Shown here piece by piece: positions 1-7,358 of a stretch of 51,233 nt of DNA. Position numbers and translations under genes: made by a program. The notes beneath the pieces are model-generated. The model saw only the letters and a list, made by a program, of their open reading frames with translations, was not told the origin of the DNA and did not search any database. Positions within the stretch are counted from its first letter, which is position 1. The number at the start of each line of letters is the position of its first letter. The DNA comes from Dehalococcoidia bacterium. Its GTDB lineage: Bacteria > Chloroflexota > Dehalococcoidia > Tepidiformales > Tepidiformaceae. The DNA is taken from assembly GCA_022826585.1 (NCBI GenBank), contig JAJDUR010000053.1, positions 1-51,233 on the forward strand, written 5' to 3'.

Positions 1-333
1 GGGCCCGTCGGCGGCAACCACGGCGGCACCGACTTCGCCGCGCCGGAGGGCGCGCCGGTGACGGCCAGCAACAGCGGCCGGGTGGTGCTCGCACGGCAGC
101 TGGCCATCCGCGGGAGCACGGTCATCATCGACCACGGAGGCGGCGTCTTCTCCGGCTACGCCCACCTGAGCGCCTTCGCCGTGGCGGAGGGGCAGTTCGT
201 CGAGAAGGGCCAGCTGATCGCCTTCGTCGGGGACTCGGGCCTCTCGACGGCCCCGCACCTGCACTGGGAGATCTCCGTCCACGGCGTCCTCGTCGACCCC
301 ATGCGCTTCGTCGACTTCCGCAACGGGTTCTAG
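1..333 (+). CDS. M23-family (LytM-like) metallopeptidase, C-terminal part
   Basis: The reading frame is open from base 1, so the gene begins outside the window and only its last 110 residues are seen. They are the catalytic domain of a zinc M23 endopeptidase. The HGGTDFAAP motif supplies the first His and Asp ligands, and the HLHWE motif near the end supplies the HxH. The fold normally cuts peptide cross-links in peptidoglycan outside the membrane. Any signal peptide or LysM/coiled-coil part lies upstream. Whether it is an active hydrolase or an activator cannot be told, but all visible zinc ligands are intact. A hypothetical gene follows after 3 nt, suggesting an operon. Confidence 0.9.
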   Translation, partial: GPVGGNHGGTDFAAPEGAPVTASNSGRVVLARQLAIRGSTVIIDHGGGVFSGYAHLSAFAVAEGQFVEKGQLIAFVGDSGLSTAPHLHWEISVHGVLVDPMRFVDFRNGF

Positions 334-336
334 GCG

Positions 337-762
337 ATGCGTCTGACGGTCGAAGTCGAGGGCGAGGGGGACGCCGGGGCGCTGCCCGGCGACGGGGCGA
401 CGCTGGTCGCGTTCATGTCGTTCGCAGCGGTGCGGGGTTTCGGCGCACGCCATCCCTTGATCGCGCTCGCCGACCGCGTGGCCGAGCTGGGGGTGCGCCT
501 GGGCCCGCTCACCACCTTCTACGAGCGTGGAGCCGAGGACTCCGAGGACGAGGCCAACCTCGAACGCGCCTGGCAGGACGGCGCGCCCCTCGCGTCCAGC
601 CTGGCGGCGCTGGCGGCGGCCCTGGCCGGCGACGAACGCGCGGCCCTGTTCGTGCAGCGGGCCGGGGCGGAATCGCTGGCCGGGGAGGCCGCGGCGCTGG
701 AAGCCATCGCCGAGCGGGCGGAGCGCGCCAAGCGGCGCGTGCGCCTAACCTACGACCTGTGA
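337..762 (+). CDS. conserved-looking hypothetical protein, 141 aa
   Basis: I do not recognise this family. The ATG lies 3 nt after the M23 peptidase stop, and the end overlaps the next start (GTGA), so it sits in a tight three-gene operon with the peptidase and a methyltransferase. The protein is Ala/Glu rich with no signal peptide or membrane segment. The N-terminal third could form a small beta/alpha unit and the rest looks helical, with a basic C-terminus. Codon usage matches the neighbours, which supports a real gene. A cell-wall role would be guilt by association only. Confidence 0.7.
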   Translation: MRLTVEVEGEGDAGALPGDGATLVAFMSFAAVRGFGARHPLIALADRVAELGVRLGPLTTFYERGAEDSEDEANLERAWQDGAPLASSLAALAAALAGDERAALFVQRAGAESLAGEAAALEAIAERAERAKRRVRLTYDL

Positions 763-1400
763 TTCGCCGGAAACGGGAAGCGATCAGCGTTCGCAACCGC
801 TGGCTTGCGGGCCCCCAGGCCGCGCTCGCCCGCGCGCTCGACTCGCCCGCCGCGCGCGCGGCGCTCTTTCCCCGCGCCGACAAGATGATCGAGCTGCTCC
901 AGCTCGACAGTGCCCGCACGTACCTCGACGTGAGCCTCGGCGGCGGAGCGTTCGCGGAACTGCTGGCGGCGCGCGCGGGCTCGCCCGCCCGCCCCGTCGC
1001 GCTCGACCTGTCCGCGTCCAGCGATGCCGTTGACCTCGTCGCCTGGCCGGAGCAGCTGCCGTTCCGCGACCAGTCCTTCGACGCCGTCACCGTGCTGCAC
1101 GTGATCCGCGCCCTCGACGACGACGCCGTTCACGGCTTCGCCGAGGAGCTCTCGCGGATCCTGGCACCGGGCGGCGCCGGGCTCTTCGTCGAGTTCGCGC
1201 CCGTGCGCTCGGCCCGGCTCAACGATCTCCACCGGCGGGTGGTGTCGGGCGGCTGCGCGCAGGTCGACCTGCGCGGCTGGGGCCGCCTGGCGGCGTTGCT
1301 CACGGAGTGCGGCTTCGACGCGATCGACCTGGTCGAGCTGGGCCCGTTCGCCCTGCCCCCCATCCCCCGCGTCTCTGTGCTGGTGCGGCGCAGGCCCTAG
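759..1400 (+). CDS. class I SAM-dependent methyltransferase
   Basis: A 213-residue protein with a Rossmann methyltransferase pattern. The glycine-rich SAM loop (YLDVSLGGGAF) is near residues 50-60, an acidic strand end (VALDLSAS) follows, then a motif around DQSFDAVTVLHV and a post-motif LAPGGAGLFVEF. This matches the Methyltransf_11 type that acts on small molecules, lipids or quinones; the substrate is not evident. The start is a GTG inside the preceding stop (GTGA coupling). The last codon TAG forms CTAG with the stop of the convergent alanine racemase gene. The SAM motif carries GGG where GxGxG is usual, so binding is likely but not certain. Confidence 0.78.
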   Translation: MIRRKREAISVRNRWLAGPQAALARALDSPAARAALFPRADKMIELLQLDSARTYLDVSLGGGAFAELLAARAGSPARPVALDLSASSDAVDLVAWPEQLPFRDQSFDAVTVLHVIRALDDDAVHGFAEELSRILAPGGAGLFVEFAPVRSARLNDLHRRVVSGGCAQVDLRGWGRLAALLTECGFDAIDLVELGPFALPPIPRVSVLVRRRP

Positions 1401-2569
1401 CAGGTCGCCTCGACGACGCCCGCGCGGTGGGCGAGGCGGGGGAGGCGGCGGTTGAGGCCGGCCAGCACCTCGTAGTTGATGGTGTCGATGTGGGCGGCCA
1501 CCTCGGCGGCCGTGATCGCCTCGCCTCCCTGCTCGCCGATGAGCACCGCCTCGTCGCCGGTGGCGGCGCCGGGAACGTCGGTCACGTCGATGAGGAAGTG
1601 GTCCATGCAGATGCGCCCGACGATGGGGCAGCGCCGGCCGCGGGCCAGCACCTCGCCGCGGTTGCTGAGGGCGCGCTGGTAGCCGTCGGCGTAGCCGATG
1701 GGGATGAGCGCGATGCGCGAGGGGCGCTCGGCGCGCCACGTCAGCCCGTAGCTGACGCCCTCGCCGGGCGCGACATCGAAGACGCGCGCAAGCCGCCCCT
1801 TCATGCTGAGGACGGGCCGCAGGCCGGGGTTGGGGGTGTGGTCGGGGAGCGCCCCGTAGATGCCGATGCCCGTGCGCACGCCCTCGTAGCGGAACTCGGG
1901 GTGGCGGATGGTCGTGGCCGTGTTGGCGATGTGGCGCATGGGCACCGGCCCCGCGAGCCGTATCGCCTCCGCCACGACGGCGTCCTGGTGTGTGGTGAAG
2001 GAGTCGTCTTCGTGGTCGGCGTTGGCGAGGTGGGTCCAGATGGCCTCGAGCGTGACGCCCTCGAGGGTGCGGACATGGGCGGCGAGGGCCGCCACCTCGG
2101 CCGGCATCAGGCCGAAGCGGTGCATGCCGCTATCGACCTTGATGTGGACGGGCACGGGCGCCTTGCCCGCGCGCAGGGCCGCGGCGGAGACGGCCTCGGC
2201 GAGCTCCGGCGTATCGACGGTGAGGGTGAGGTCGTTGGCGACGGCGACCTCGGCGTCGTCGGGGAAGCTGTGGCCGAGGACGAGCACGGGCCGCGTGACT
2301 CCCGCCTCGCGCAGGGGTAGCGCCTCGGGCAGGAAGATGACCGCCAGGCGCTCGATGCCCGCGGCCTCGAGCGCGGGACCCACGACCTCGATGCCGTGCC
2401 CGTAGGCGTTCGCCTTCACCACGGCGATGACGGTGGCGGGTGCGGCGGTCTCGCGGAGGACGCGGGCGTTGGCGGCGAGGGCGTCGAGGTCGATCTCGAA
2501 CCAGGCGTTGAGGGCCCTCGTGGCCTCGGCGAGGGATGTTCCGGCAGCTGCGGGACCATTCGCCGTCAC
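1397..2569 (-). CDS. alr: alanine racemase (PLP-dependent)
   Basis: A 390-residue fold-III PLP enzyme converting L-Ala to D-Ala for peptidoglycan. The PLP lysine is in VVKANAYGHG (K52). The downstream RHIANTATT, GIGIYG, SYGLTW (catalytic Tyr region) and GRICMDHFLIDV motifs are all typical of Alr, and the length is normal. The start chosen is the GTG at 2567-2569, preceded on the minus strand by a purine-rich GGAAGGGG. It is transcribed divergently from the lytic transglycosylase across about 60 bp and converges on the methyltransferase with a shared CTAG stop. The much larger open frame running on to 4741 on this strand is antisense to the transglycosylase and is not coding. Confidence 0.95.
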   Translation of the reverse strand: MTANGPAAAGTSLAEATRALNAWFEIDLDALAANARVLRETAAPATVIAVVKANAYGHGIEVVGPALEAAGIERLAVIFLPEALPLREAGVTRPVLVLGHSFPDDAEVAVANDLTLTVDTPELAEAVSAAALRAGKAPVPVHIKVDSGMHRFGLMPAEVAALAAHVRTLEGVTLEAIWTHLANADHEDDSFTTHQDAVVAEAIRLAGPVPMRHIANTATTIRHPEFRYEGVRTGIGIYGALPDHTPNPGLRPVLSMKGRLARVFDVAPGEGVSYGLTWRAERPSRIALIPIGYADGYQRALSNRGEVLARGRRCPIVGRICMDHFLIDVTDVPGAATGDEAVLIGEQGGEAITAAEVAAHIDTINYEVLAGLNRRLPRLAHRAGVVEATC

Positions 2570-2595
2570 ATCCGACCCCTTCCCGGCGCGGGGCT

Positions 2596-2625
2596 TTGAC
2601 CCGCCCGCGAGGACGGGCCTAGCAT
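2596..2625 (+). promoter_or_regulatory. sigma70-type promoter, possibly leaderless, of the lytic transglycosylase
   Basis: TTGACC (2596-2601), an 18-bp spacer and TAGCAT (2620-2625) give a good -35/-10 pair in the alr/slt divergent region. The GTG start of slt at 2633 lies only 7 nt after the -10 box, so transcription should begin at or next to the start codon. No Shine-Dalgarno would then be transcribed. Confidence 0.55.
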
Positions 2626-2632
2626 CGATGGG

Positions 2633-4921
2633 GTGGAGGCCAGACGCAACCGGCCCACCCCCCGGCCGCTGAGCGTCGTGCGGCGCGGCGCGCTTGCGGT
2701 CCTGCTCGCGGTCCTGGCGGTGGCTGCCTGCGGGGGCGACGAGCCTCCCGCTCCCGACCCGTCGCCCCCGCCGACGGAGGTGGTCGCGCCCACGCCGACG
2801 CCCACGCCCACCCCGACCGCGCCCCCGGCCCCTTCCCCGGACTCGGGCCCGGACGCGACGACGCTGCTGGATGAGGCGTTCGCACTGCTGCGGGCAGGTC
2901 GCTACGACCAGGCGACGGCGGCCTTCGCGTCCGTGGCGGAGTCCGTCACCGATCCGTTGGTCGTCTCGACGGCCCGGCTGGGGCAGGGCGTGGCGGCCTA
3001 CGAGGCGGGCCAGCACGGCCGTGCGCTGGTGTTCCTGGGGCAAGCCCTCGTGGCGGCCCCGCAGGGTTCGAGGGAGGAAGCGCGCGCCGTCTACCTGCTT
3101 GGCCTGCGGTTGAATGAAGCCCGCGCTTTCGGCGAGGCGATCACCGTGTTGCGTCCGCACGCCGTGCTCGGGAGCGGGCTCGCGCTTGGCCCCTCGATCA
3201 CCTCCGAATACGCCCGCGCCCTCGCCGGAAACGGCGACGTGCTGCAGGCCGAGACCGTCTGGGGGTCGCTCCTGGTGACGCCCGGCCTCGGGCAGCAGCT
3301 CCGCCTGCCCATCCTGCGGCAGCGCGCGGACCTCGCCAGGGTGGCCGGCGATCTGGAGGCGCGGCGGCGCTGGCTGGGCGAGCTGGCGGCCCTCACGGGC
3401 GACCCGACGGTGCGGCACGAGCTTGCCGCCGTCGGCTTCCTGCTGGGCGACCTCGACCTGTTCGAGACGCAGCTGCGGGCGATCATCGCGCAGAGCCCCT
3501 CGGCTGAAGAAGCCCTGCAGTCCGTGCAGGATCTGCGGGACGCGGGCTACGCGGTCGACCTCGGGGACGAGGGCTACGTGCTCTACCGGCACCGGGAGTT
3601 CGCCCGGGCGCGCGGCGTGCTCACGCGCGCCGTCGAGGAGCCCGGGGTGTCCGGCGAGGCGCTGGCCTACCGCACCTACTTCCTCGCGGCCGCCTACGAC
3701 GACGAGGGGTTCTACCTGGAATCGATCCCGCTCTACGACGCGGTCGTGGCGAACCCGGCTGCGGGCGGCTTCGCGCACCGGGCGCGGTACTGGGCGGCGC
3801 GGGCGCTGGAGAGCGCGGGGCAGTACGGGGAGGCGGCGCAACGGTACGACGTGGTGGCGGGGGAAGCGGGAGGCGAGTTCGCGGAGGAGGCGGCCTTCCG
3901 GAGCGGTTTCTCGCGGATGCGGGCGGGGGACGTGGAGGGCGCGCTGGCGGCGTGGGCCGCCCGTGAGGCGGCGGAGGCGCGCACCCACTACTGGCGGGGT
4001 CGCGCGCTGGAGCAGCGGGGGGAGGAAGCGGCTGCGCAGGCCGCCTACCTCGAGGCGCTGGCGGTGCAGCCTCGCGCGTTCCACGGGATCGAGGCGCGCC
4101 GCGCGCTGGAGATGCAGGTGGGGAGCGACGGCCGCTACCGGCCGCTCGCGCCGCCCCCGGAGGTCGACTGGGAGGGACTGGCGGCCTGGCTGGCGACGCA
4201 TCGCCCAGGGGCGCTCACGGAGGTGGCGCCGGAGGCCCCGGAACTGGCGCTCGTGGGACTGGCAGAGCGGGCGGCCGAAACCATCGAGCTCGCCGCGGCG
4301 CGCGCGAACGACCCGTGGGTGCTGCTCTCCCTGGCGCGAGTGGCCTCCGAGGCGGGGTTGCCGGAGCAGGTGTCGGCGCTGGCCGAGGGGATACAGGCGG
4401 TACTTGGTCTCAGTGACGACGTCCTGCCGGATGCGTTCGCGCGCTTGCGGTACCCGCTGCTCCACGCAGCCCTGCTCGATGAGCACGGCAGGGCCAACGG
4501 GCTCGACCCGCTGCTGCTGGCGGCGCTCATCCACCAGGAGAGCCGCTGGGACCCGAAGGCGGTGTCGGTCGCGCACGCTGTGGGCCTGACCCAGGTCATC
4601 GCGCCGACGGCGGCGTGGATCGGCCAACAGATCGGGCGGCCGGAGGTGGGCCTCGGGGATCTGTTCCGGCCGGCGCTCTCGATCGAGTTCGGCGCCTACT
4701 ACCTGGGCGTGCAGCTCCGAGAGTTCGGCGATGCACACCACGCGCTCGCCGCCTATAACGGCGGCCCCTCGAACGTGGAGCGGTGGGCGCTGGTGGCGCC
4801 CTGGCCGCCCGCGGACTTCGTGGAGACGATCGTGTTCCAGGAGACCCGCAATTATGTTCAGCTAGTGATGGAGCACTACGCCTGGTATCGCGCCCTGTAC
4901 GGGGAAGGGGCTGGCGGCTAG
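2633..4921 (+). CDS. lipoprotein soluble lytic transglycosylase with TPR-like repeats
   Basis: A 762-residue exported enzyme. A basic N-terminus, hydrophobic stretch and lipobox (LAVAAC) predict a lipoprotein. A Thr-Pro linker (about residues 40-70) follows. The centre (about 75-560) is a long alpha-solenoid of TPR-like helix pairs, as in the Slt superhelix. The C-terminus is a GH23 SLT domain with the catalytic Glu in HQESRWDP (E636), the VGLTQV motif and AAYNGG. It should cleave the MurNAc-GlcNAc bond to give 1,6-anhydro products, anchored outside the membrane. GTG is the start because it follows the promoter directly and precedes the signal sequence. rpmH lies 39 nt downstream. Confidence 0.92.
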   Translation: MEARRNRPTPRPLSVVRRGALAVLLAVLAVAACGGDEPPAPDPSPPPTEVVAPTPTPTPTPTAPPAPSPDSGPDATTLLDEAFALLRAGRYDQATAAFASVAESVTDPLVVSTARLGQGVAAYEAGQHGRALVFLGQALVAAPQGSREEARAVYLLGLRLNEARAFGEAITVLRPHAVLGSGLALGPSITSEYARALAGNGDVLQAETVWGSLLVTPGLGQQLRLPILRQRADLARVAGDLEARRRWLGELAALTGDPTVRHELAAVGFLLGDLDLFETQLRAIIAQSPSAEEALQSVQDLRDAGYAVDLGDEGYVLYRHREFARARGVLTRAVEEPGVSGEALAYRTYFLAAAYDDEGFYLESIPLYDAVVANPAAGGFAHRARYWAARALESAGQYGEAAQRYDVVAGEAGGEFAEEAAFRSGFSRMRAGDVEGALAAWAAREAAEARTHYWRGRALEQRGEEAAAQAAYLEALAVQPRAFHGIEARRALEMQVGSDGRYRPLAPPPEVDWEGLAAWLATHRPGALTEVAPEAPELALVGLAERAAETIELAAARANDPWVLLSLARVASEAGLPEQVSALAEGIQAVLGLSDDVLPDAFARLRYPLLHAALLDEHGRANGLDPLLLAALIHQESRWDPKAVSVAHAVGLTQVIAPTAAWIGQQIGRPEVGLGDLFRPALSIEFGAYYLGVQLREFGDAHHALAAYNGGPSNVERWALVAPWPPADFVETIVFQETRNYVQLVMEHYAWYRALYGEGAGG

Positions 4922-4960
4922 GGGCGTTGGGTCGTAGGTTAGTGGGCCGAGGAAGAGGCC

Positions 4961-5104
4961 GTGTCGCCAAAACGAACGTACCAGCCACACCGCCGCCCGC
5001 GCCGCCGCCGCCACGGCTTTCGCCGGCGGATGGCATCGCGCACGGGCCGGGCGATCCTGAAGGCGCGGCGTCTCAAGGGCCGGAGGCGGCTGACGGTCGT
5101 CTAG
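4961..5104 (+). CDS. rpmH: 50S ribosomal protein L34
   Basis: A 47-residue Arg/Lys-rich protein starting at GTG, found by direct translation because it is very short. It begins [19 protein letters not shown] and continues [19 protein letters not shown], the hallmark L34 pattern (KRTYQP, HGF, RM.T..GR.vl..RR.KGR). An AGGAAGAGG stretch precedes the start. It lies 14 nt upstream of rnpA, the near-universal rpmH-rnpA order. In most bacteria dnaA or oriC lies just upstream, but here a lytic transglycosylase takes that place. Confidence 0.95.
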   Translation: MSPKRTYQPHRRPRRRRHGFRRRMASRTGRAILKARRLKGRRRLTVV

Positions 5105-5118
5105 GCGAGGAGCGCGCG

Positions 5119-5457
5119 GTGGAGCCACTACGGCGGCGCGCAGATTTCGAACAAGTGTTCGCATCGGGTCAACTGGTGAGAGGCCGCTCGCTCGCGGTTC
5201 GCGTGCTCGAGCGTGGCGAGGGGCCGGCGCGGGTGGGGTTCGCGATCGGCAAACGGCTCGACAAGCGGGCGGTCGTCCGCAATCGCGTGCGGCGCCGGCT
5301 GCGGGAGGCCATACGGCCGCTGCCCCTGCGGGACGGCTACGACGTCGTCGTCCTGGGCCGCCGCTCCGCGCTCACGGCGAGCTTCAGCGCCCTTCGAGAG
5401 GATGTCGAGGGCCTGCTTCGTCGGGCAGGACTGGTCGACGAGGAGCCGGAATCGTGA
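5119..5457 (+). CDS. rnpA: ribonuclease P protein component
   Basis: A basic 112-residue protein with the RNase P signature RNRVRRRLREAIR and the upstream FEQVFASG and VGFAIGKRL segments. It binds the catalytic RNase P RNA to mature tRNA 5' ends. The start is a GTG at 5119, chosen because GAGGAG ends 6 nt upstream and because the protein then begins MEPLRRRADF, matching the usual RnpA N-terminus. The open frame extends further upstream through rpmH, but that part is a shadow. The stop overlaps the yidD start (GTGA). No rnpB RNA gene was recognised in the window. Confidence 0.95.
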   Translation: MEPLRRRADFEQVFASGQLVRGRSLAVRVLERGEGPARVGFAIGKRLDKRAVVRNRVRRRLREAIRPLPLRDGYDVVVLGRRSALTASFSALREDVEGLLRRAGLVDEEPES

Positions 5458-5666
5458 AGTGGGTCCTGATCGGCGCGATCCGCGTGTACCAGGTCACGCT
5501 GTCGGGCCTGTTCCTCGGCAATTGCCGGTTCGAGCCCAGCTGCTCGCGGTATGGGGAGGAGGCGGTGGAGCGCCACGGCGCCCTCCGGGGCACCTGGCTG
5601 ACGCTGCGACGCCTGTCGCGCTGCCGGCCGGGCGGCGGGTACGGCTACGATCCCGTTCCGGAGTAG
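5454..5666 (+). CDS. yidD: membrane protein insertion efficiency factor YidD
   Basis: A 70-residue protein with the YidD motifs: an amphipathic N-terminal helix (IGAIRVYQVTLSGLF), the CRFEPSCSRYGEEAVERHG signature with conserved cysteines, and a third Cys in RCRPGGGYGYDPVP. It sits at the inner face of the membrane and assists YidC-dependent insertion. The GTG start overlaps the rnpA stop, so the two are translationally coupled. In many genomes yidC follows directly. Here a parS-containing gap and a beta-propeller lipoprotein gene come first. Confidence 0.95.
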   Translation: MKWVLIGAIRVYQVTLSGLFLGNCRFEPSCSRYGEEAVERHGALRGTWLTLRRLSRCRPGGGYGYDPVPE

Positions 5667-5676
5667 TGGCGGCGAT

Positions 5677-5692
5677 TGTTTCACGTGAAACA
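5677..5692. other. parS: parS centromere site 1
   Basis: A perfect 16-bp palindrome TGTTTCACGTGAAACA, identical to the broadly conserved bacterial parS consensus bound by ParB. It lies 10 bp after the yidD stop. Confidence 0.95.
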
Positions 5693-6038
5693 GGCGGATG
5701 GGAGTAGCGGCGTCGTCGGGCGGGGGTGTACTGGGAGCGAAACGGCAGCAGGGGCGGTGTGGCGGCCCGTAATTTCCCGCTGGGGGCCGAGGGCTTGGGT
5801 GATGTAGCCGTCTCGGGGCTCGGGGAGATGGAACAGAGCTCTAGAGGGGGAGGCCGGTACGATGCGCGCGAATGGCCCATCGCGCGGCTTGGCCGTTGGC
5901 AGGTGAAGCCCTGAGGAAGGGAAAGGGGCAGGTGTGGCGGGGTCCGGACGCCGAAGGGGCGTGCCAGGGGGAACGAAAGGATCGAAAGGAGGCTCGAGTC
6001 CTCCGCGTCCGCAGGCCGCCGGAGGGGGTGTCGGCGGT

Positions 6039-6054
6039 TGTTTCACGTGAAACA
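6039..6054. other. parS: parS centromere site 2
   Basis: A second exact copy of TGTTTCACGTGAAACA, 362 bp after the first, in the same gene-free region. Confidence 0.95.
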
Positions 6055-6161
6055 TGCCGGCCGAACGGTATGGCTAATGTGAATAGGCTACTTAACTGTG
6101 TTCCGCCCTACTGAGGGGCCCGCCGTGGCGACTGGCCTGCCGCGATGGCACCTCGGCGCGC

Positions 6162-6177
6162 TGTTTCACGTGAAACA
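6162..6177. other. parS: parS centromere site 3
   Basis: A third exact copy of TGTTTCACGTGAAACA, 123 bp after site 2 and about 40 bp before the start of the propeller lipoprotein gene. A ParB complex here would sit over that gene's upstream region. Confidence 0.95.
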
Positions 6178-6218
6178 GAGTTCTATGTCCGGTGAACGTC
6201 ACGGGGGTTGCTGGTACG

Positions 6219-7358
6219 ATGGGGAACGTTGTGCTCCGAGCCAGACTCTTCATCCCCGTGATCCTGGCTGCCGCCCTGCTTTCCAGCGCCTGCGTCGGGT
6301 TTTCCGAGCCGCGCGGCTGGGCGGAGCCCGTGTTCGACGGCAATACCGTCTACGTCTTCCTCGACCGCGACGAGTTCGCCGCCGTCACGCTCGACGAGTT
6401 CGGCGGGCAGGCCCTCTGGGTCTTCCCGGACGGCGATCTCGAGTCGGAGAAGGAGATCGACCTCGAGGCGGTGTACGGATCGCCCCTGTTCGCCGGGGAA
6501 CGCATCATCCTGGCCGGATTCTCCGGCGAGATGGTCGCGCTCGGGCTCGAGGGGCGGTACATCGCCGGGCGGGGCAGCTGGCACCGCAGCGATGTCGAAG
6601 GCGCCATCGTGGGCGGGGCCACGCTCGCGGGCGATCGTTTCGCCTTCGGGACGACCGAACAGCGCCTCTATGTGCGCAGCGTGGTCGATGGAGCGGGGGT
6701 GCCGGGCTGGCCGGCCGATGGGCTCGCGCTCGATGGCGAGATCTGGTCCCAACCCGTTGTCGTAGGCAATGTTCTCTACGTCGGCACCATGACCGGGAAG
6801 CTGTACGCCTTCGACCTCGTGACCGGGCAGGAACTCTGGGACCGGCCGTTCGACGCCGATGGCGCCATCGCCGACCTGTCGTACATCGGGAACGGCGTGC
6901 TCTTCGTCCCGACCCTGCGGGGCGAGGTCTGGCTGGTCGACGTGGAGAGCGGGAGTGCCCGTGGCCGCGCCTTCCAGGCCGAGGGCTGGGTCTGGACGAG
7001 GCCGGCGATCCGCGACGGTGTCGCCTACTTCGGCGACTTCGATGGCCTCGTGTACGCCTGGGACATGGCGTCGGGCCGGACGAAGTGGACCTACGAGGCC
7101 GGGAACAAGGTGAAGGCGCAAGGCGTCATAATCGGAGAAACGCTTATCGTTGGCGATGAAGGCGGCACGGTTCACTTCGTGGACGTCGCGACCGGCATCC
7201 GGCGCAACGCCGTCAAGCTCGACGGAGCAGGAAAGATTCGCGCAGGTTTGGTGGAAAAGGAAGGTTTCGCCTGGATCCTCGGCACCGAGGGCAGGCTGTA
7301 CCGCGCCGACCCGGAGACCCTGCAGGTCTTTGAGCGCGAAGTGCGGGGCCTGCCGTGA
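6219..7358 (+). CDS. PQQ-type beta-propeller lipoprotein next to yidC
   Basis: A predicted exported protein of about 379 residues. An N-terminal hydrophobic segment ends in a lipobox-like LLSSAC, then come seven to eight repeats of PQQ/BamB type (for example GQALWVFPDG, GKLYAFDLVTGQELW, GLVYAWDMASGRTKW). These form a beta-propeller that usually scaffolds other envelope proteins. The start is uncertain: ATG at 6219 or GTG at 6231 both precede the hydrophobic segment, while GTG at 6192 would add a poor leader. Its stop overlaps the yidC start (GTGA), implying coupled translation. A role in YidC-dependent insertion or folding is inference from position only. Confidence 0.85.
   Translation: MGNVVLRARLFIPVILAAALLSSACVGFSEPRGWAEPVFDGNTVYVFLDRDEFAAVTLDEFGGQALWVFPDGDLESEKEIDLEAVYGSPLFAGERIILAGFSGEMVALGLEGRYIAGRGSWHRSDVEGAIVGGATLAGDRFAFGTTEQRLYVRSVVDGAGVPGWPADGLALDGEIWSQPVVVGNVLYVGTMTGKLYAFDLVTGQELWDRPFDADGAIADLSYIGNGVLFVPTLRGEVWLVDVESGSARGRAFQAEGWVWTRPAIRDGVAYFGDFDGLVYAWDMASGRTKWTYEAGNKVKAQGVIIGETLIVGDEGGTVHFVDVATGIRRNAVKLDGAGKIRAGLVEKEGFAWILGTEGRLYRADPETLQVFEREVRGLP

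Larger units (their letters stand above)
5693..6218. other. intergenic parS region, no convincing gene
   Basis: Between yidD and the propeller lipoprotein there are about 550 bp with no recognisable gene. Apart from the parS sites it is purine-rich on the plus strand (5900-6000) and more AT-rich at 6065-6100. Open frames on either strand are short, Pro/Gly rich, and one begins inside a parS site. I see no DnaA boxes (TTATCCACA type), no rnpB, SRP or tmRNA signature and no riboswitch I recognise. It may be part of, or close to, the replication origin because of the parS cluster and the rpmH/rnpA/parAB neighbourhood, but oriC itself cannot be shown. Confidence 0.6.

Noticed and set aside
1397-4741. 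1114-codon open frame on the minus strand
   Set aside because: Only its 3' third (1397-2569) is alanine racemase. The rest is antisense to the lytic transglycosylase and is an artefact of high GC, with no motifs.
5681-6055. 124-codon minus-strand frame starting MFHVKQ inside a parS site
   Set aside because: The MFHVKQ start is a translation of the parS palindrome itself. The rest is Pro/Arg-rich with no coding signs.
5693-6218. Possible structured RNA or riboswitch in the parS gap
   Set aside because: No recognisable rnpB, SRP, tmRNA or riboswitch core; the purine-rich part has no clear covarying stems by eye.
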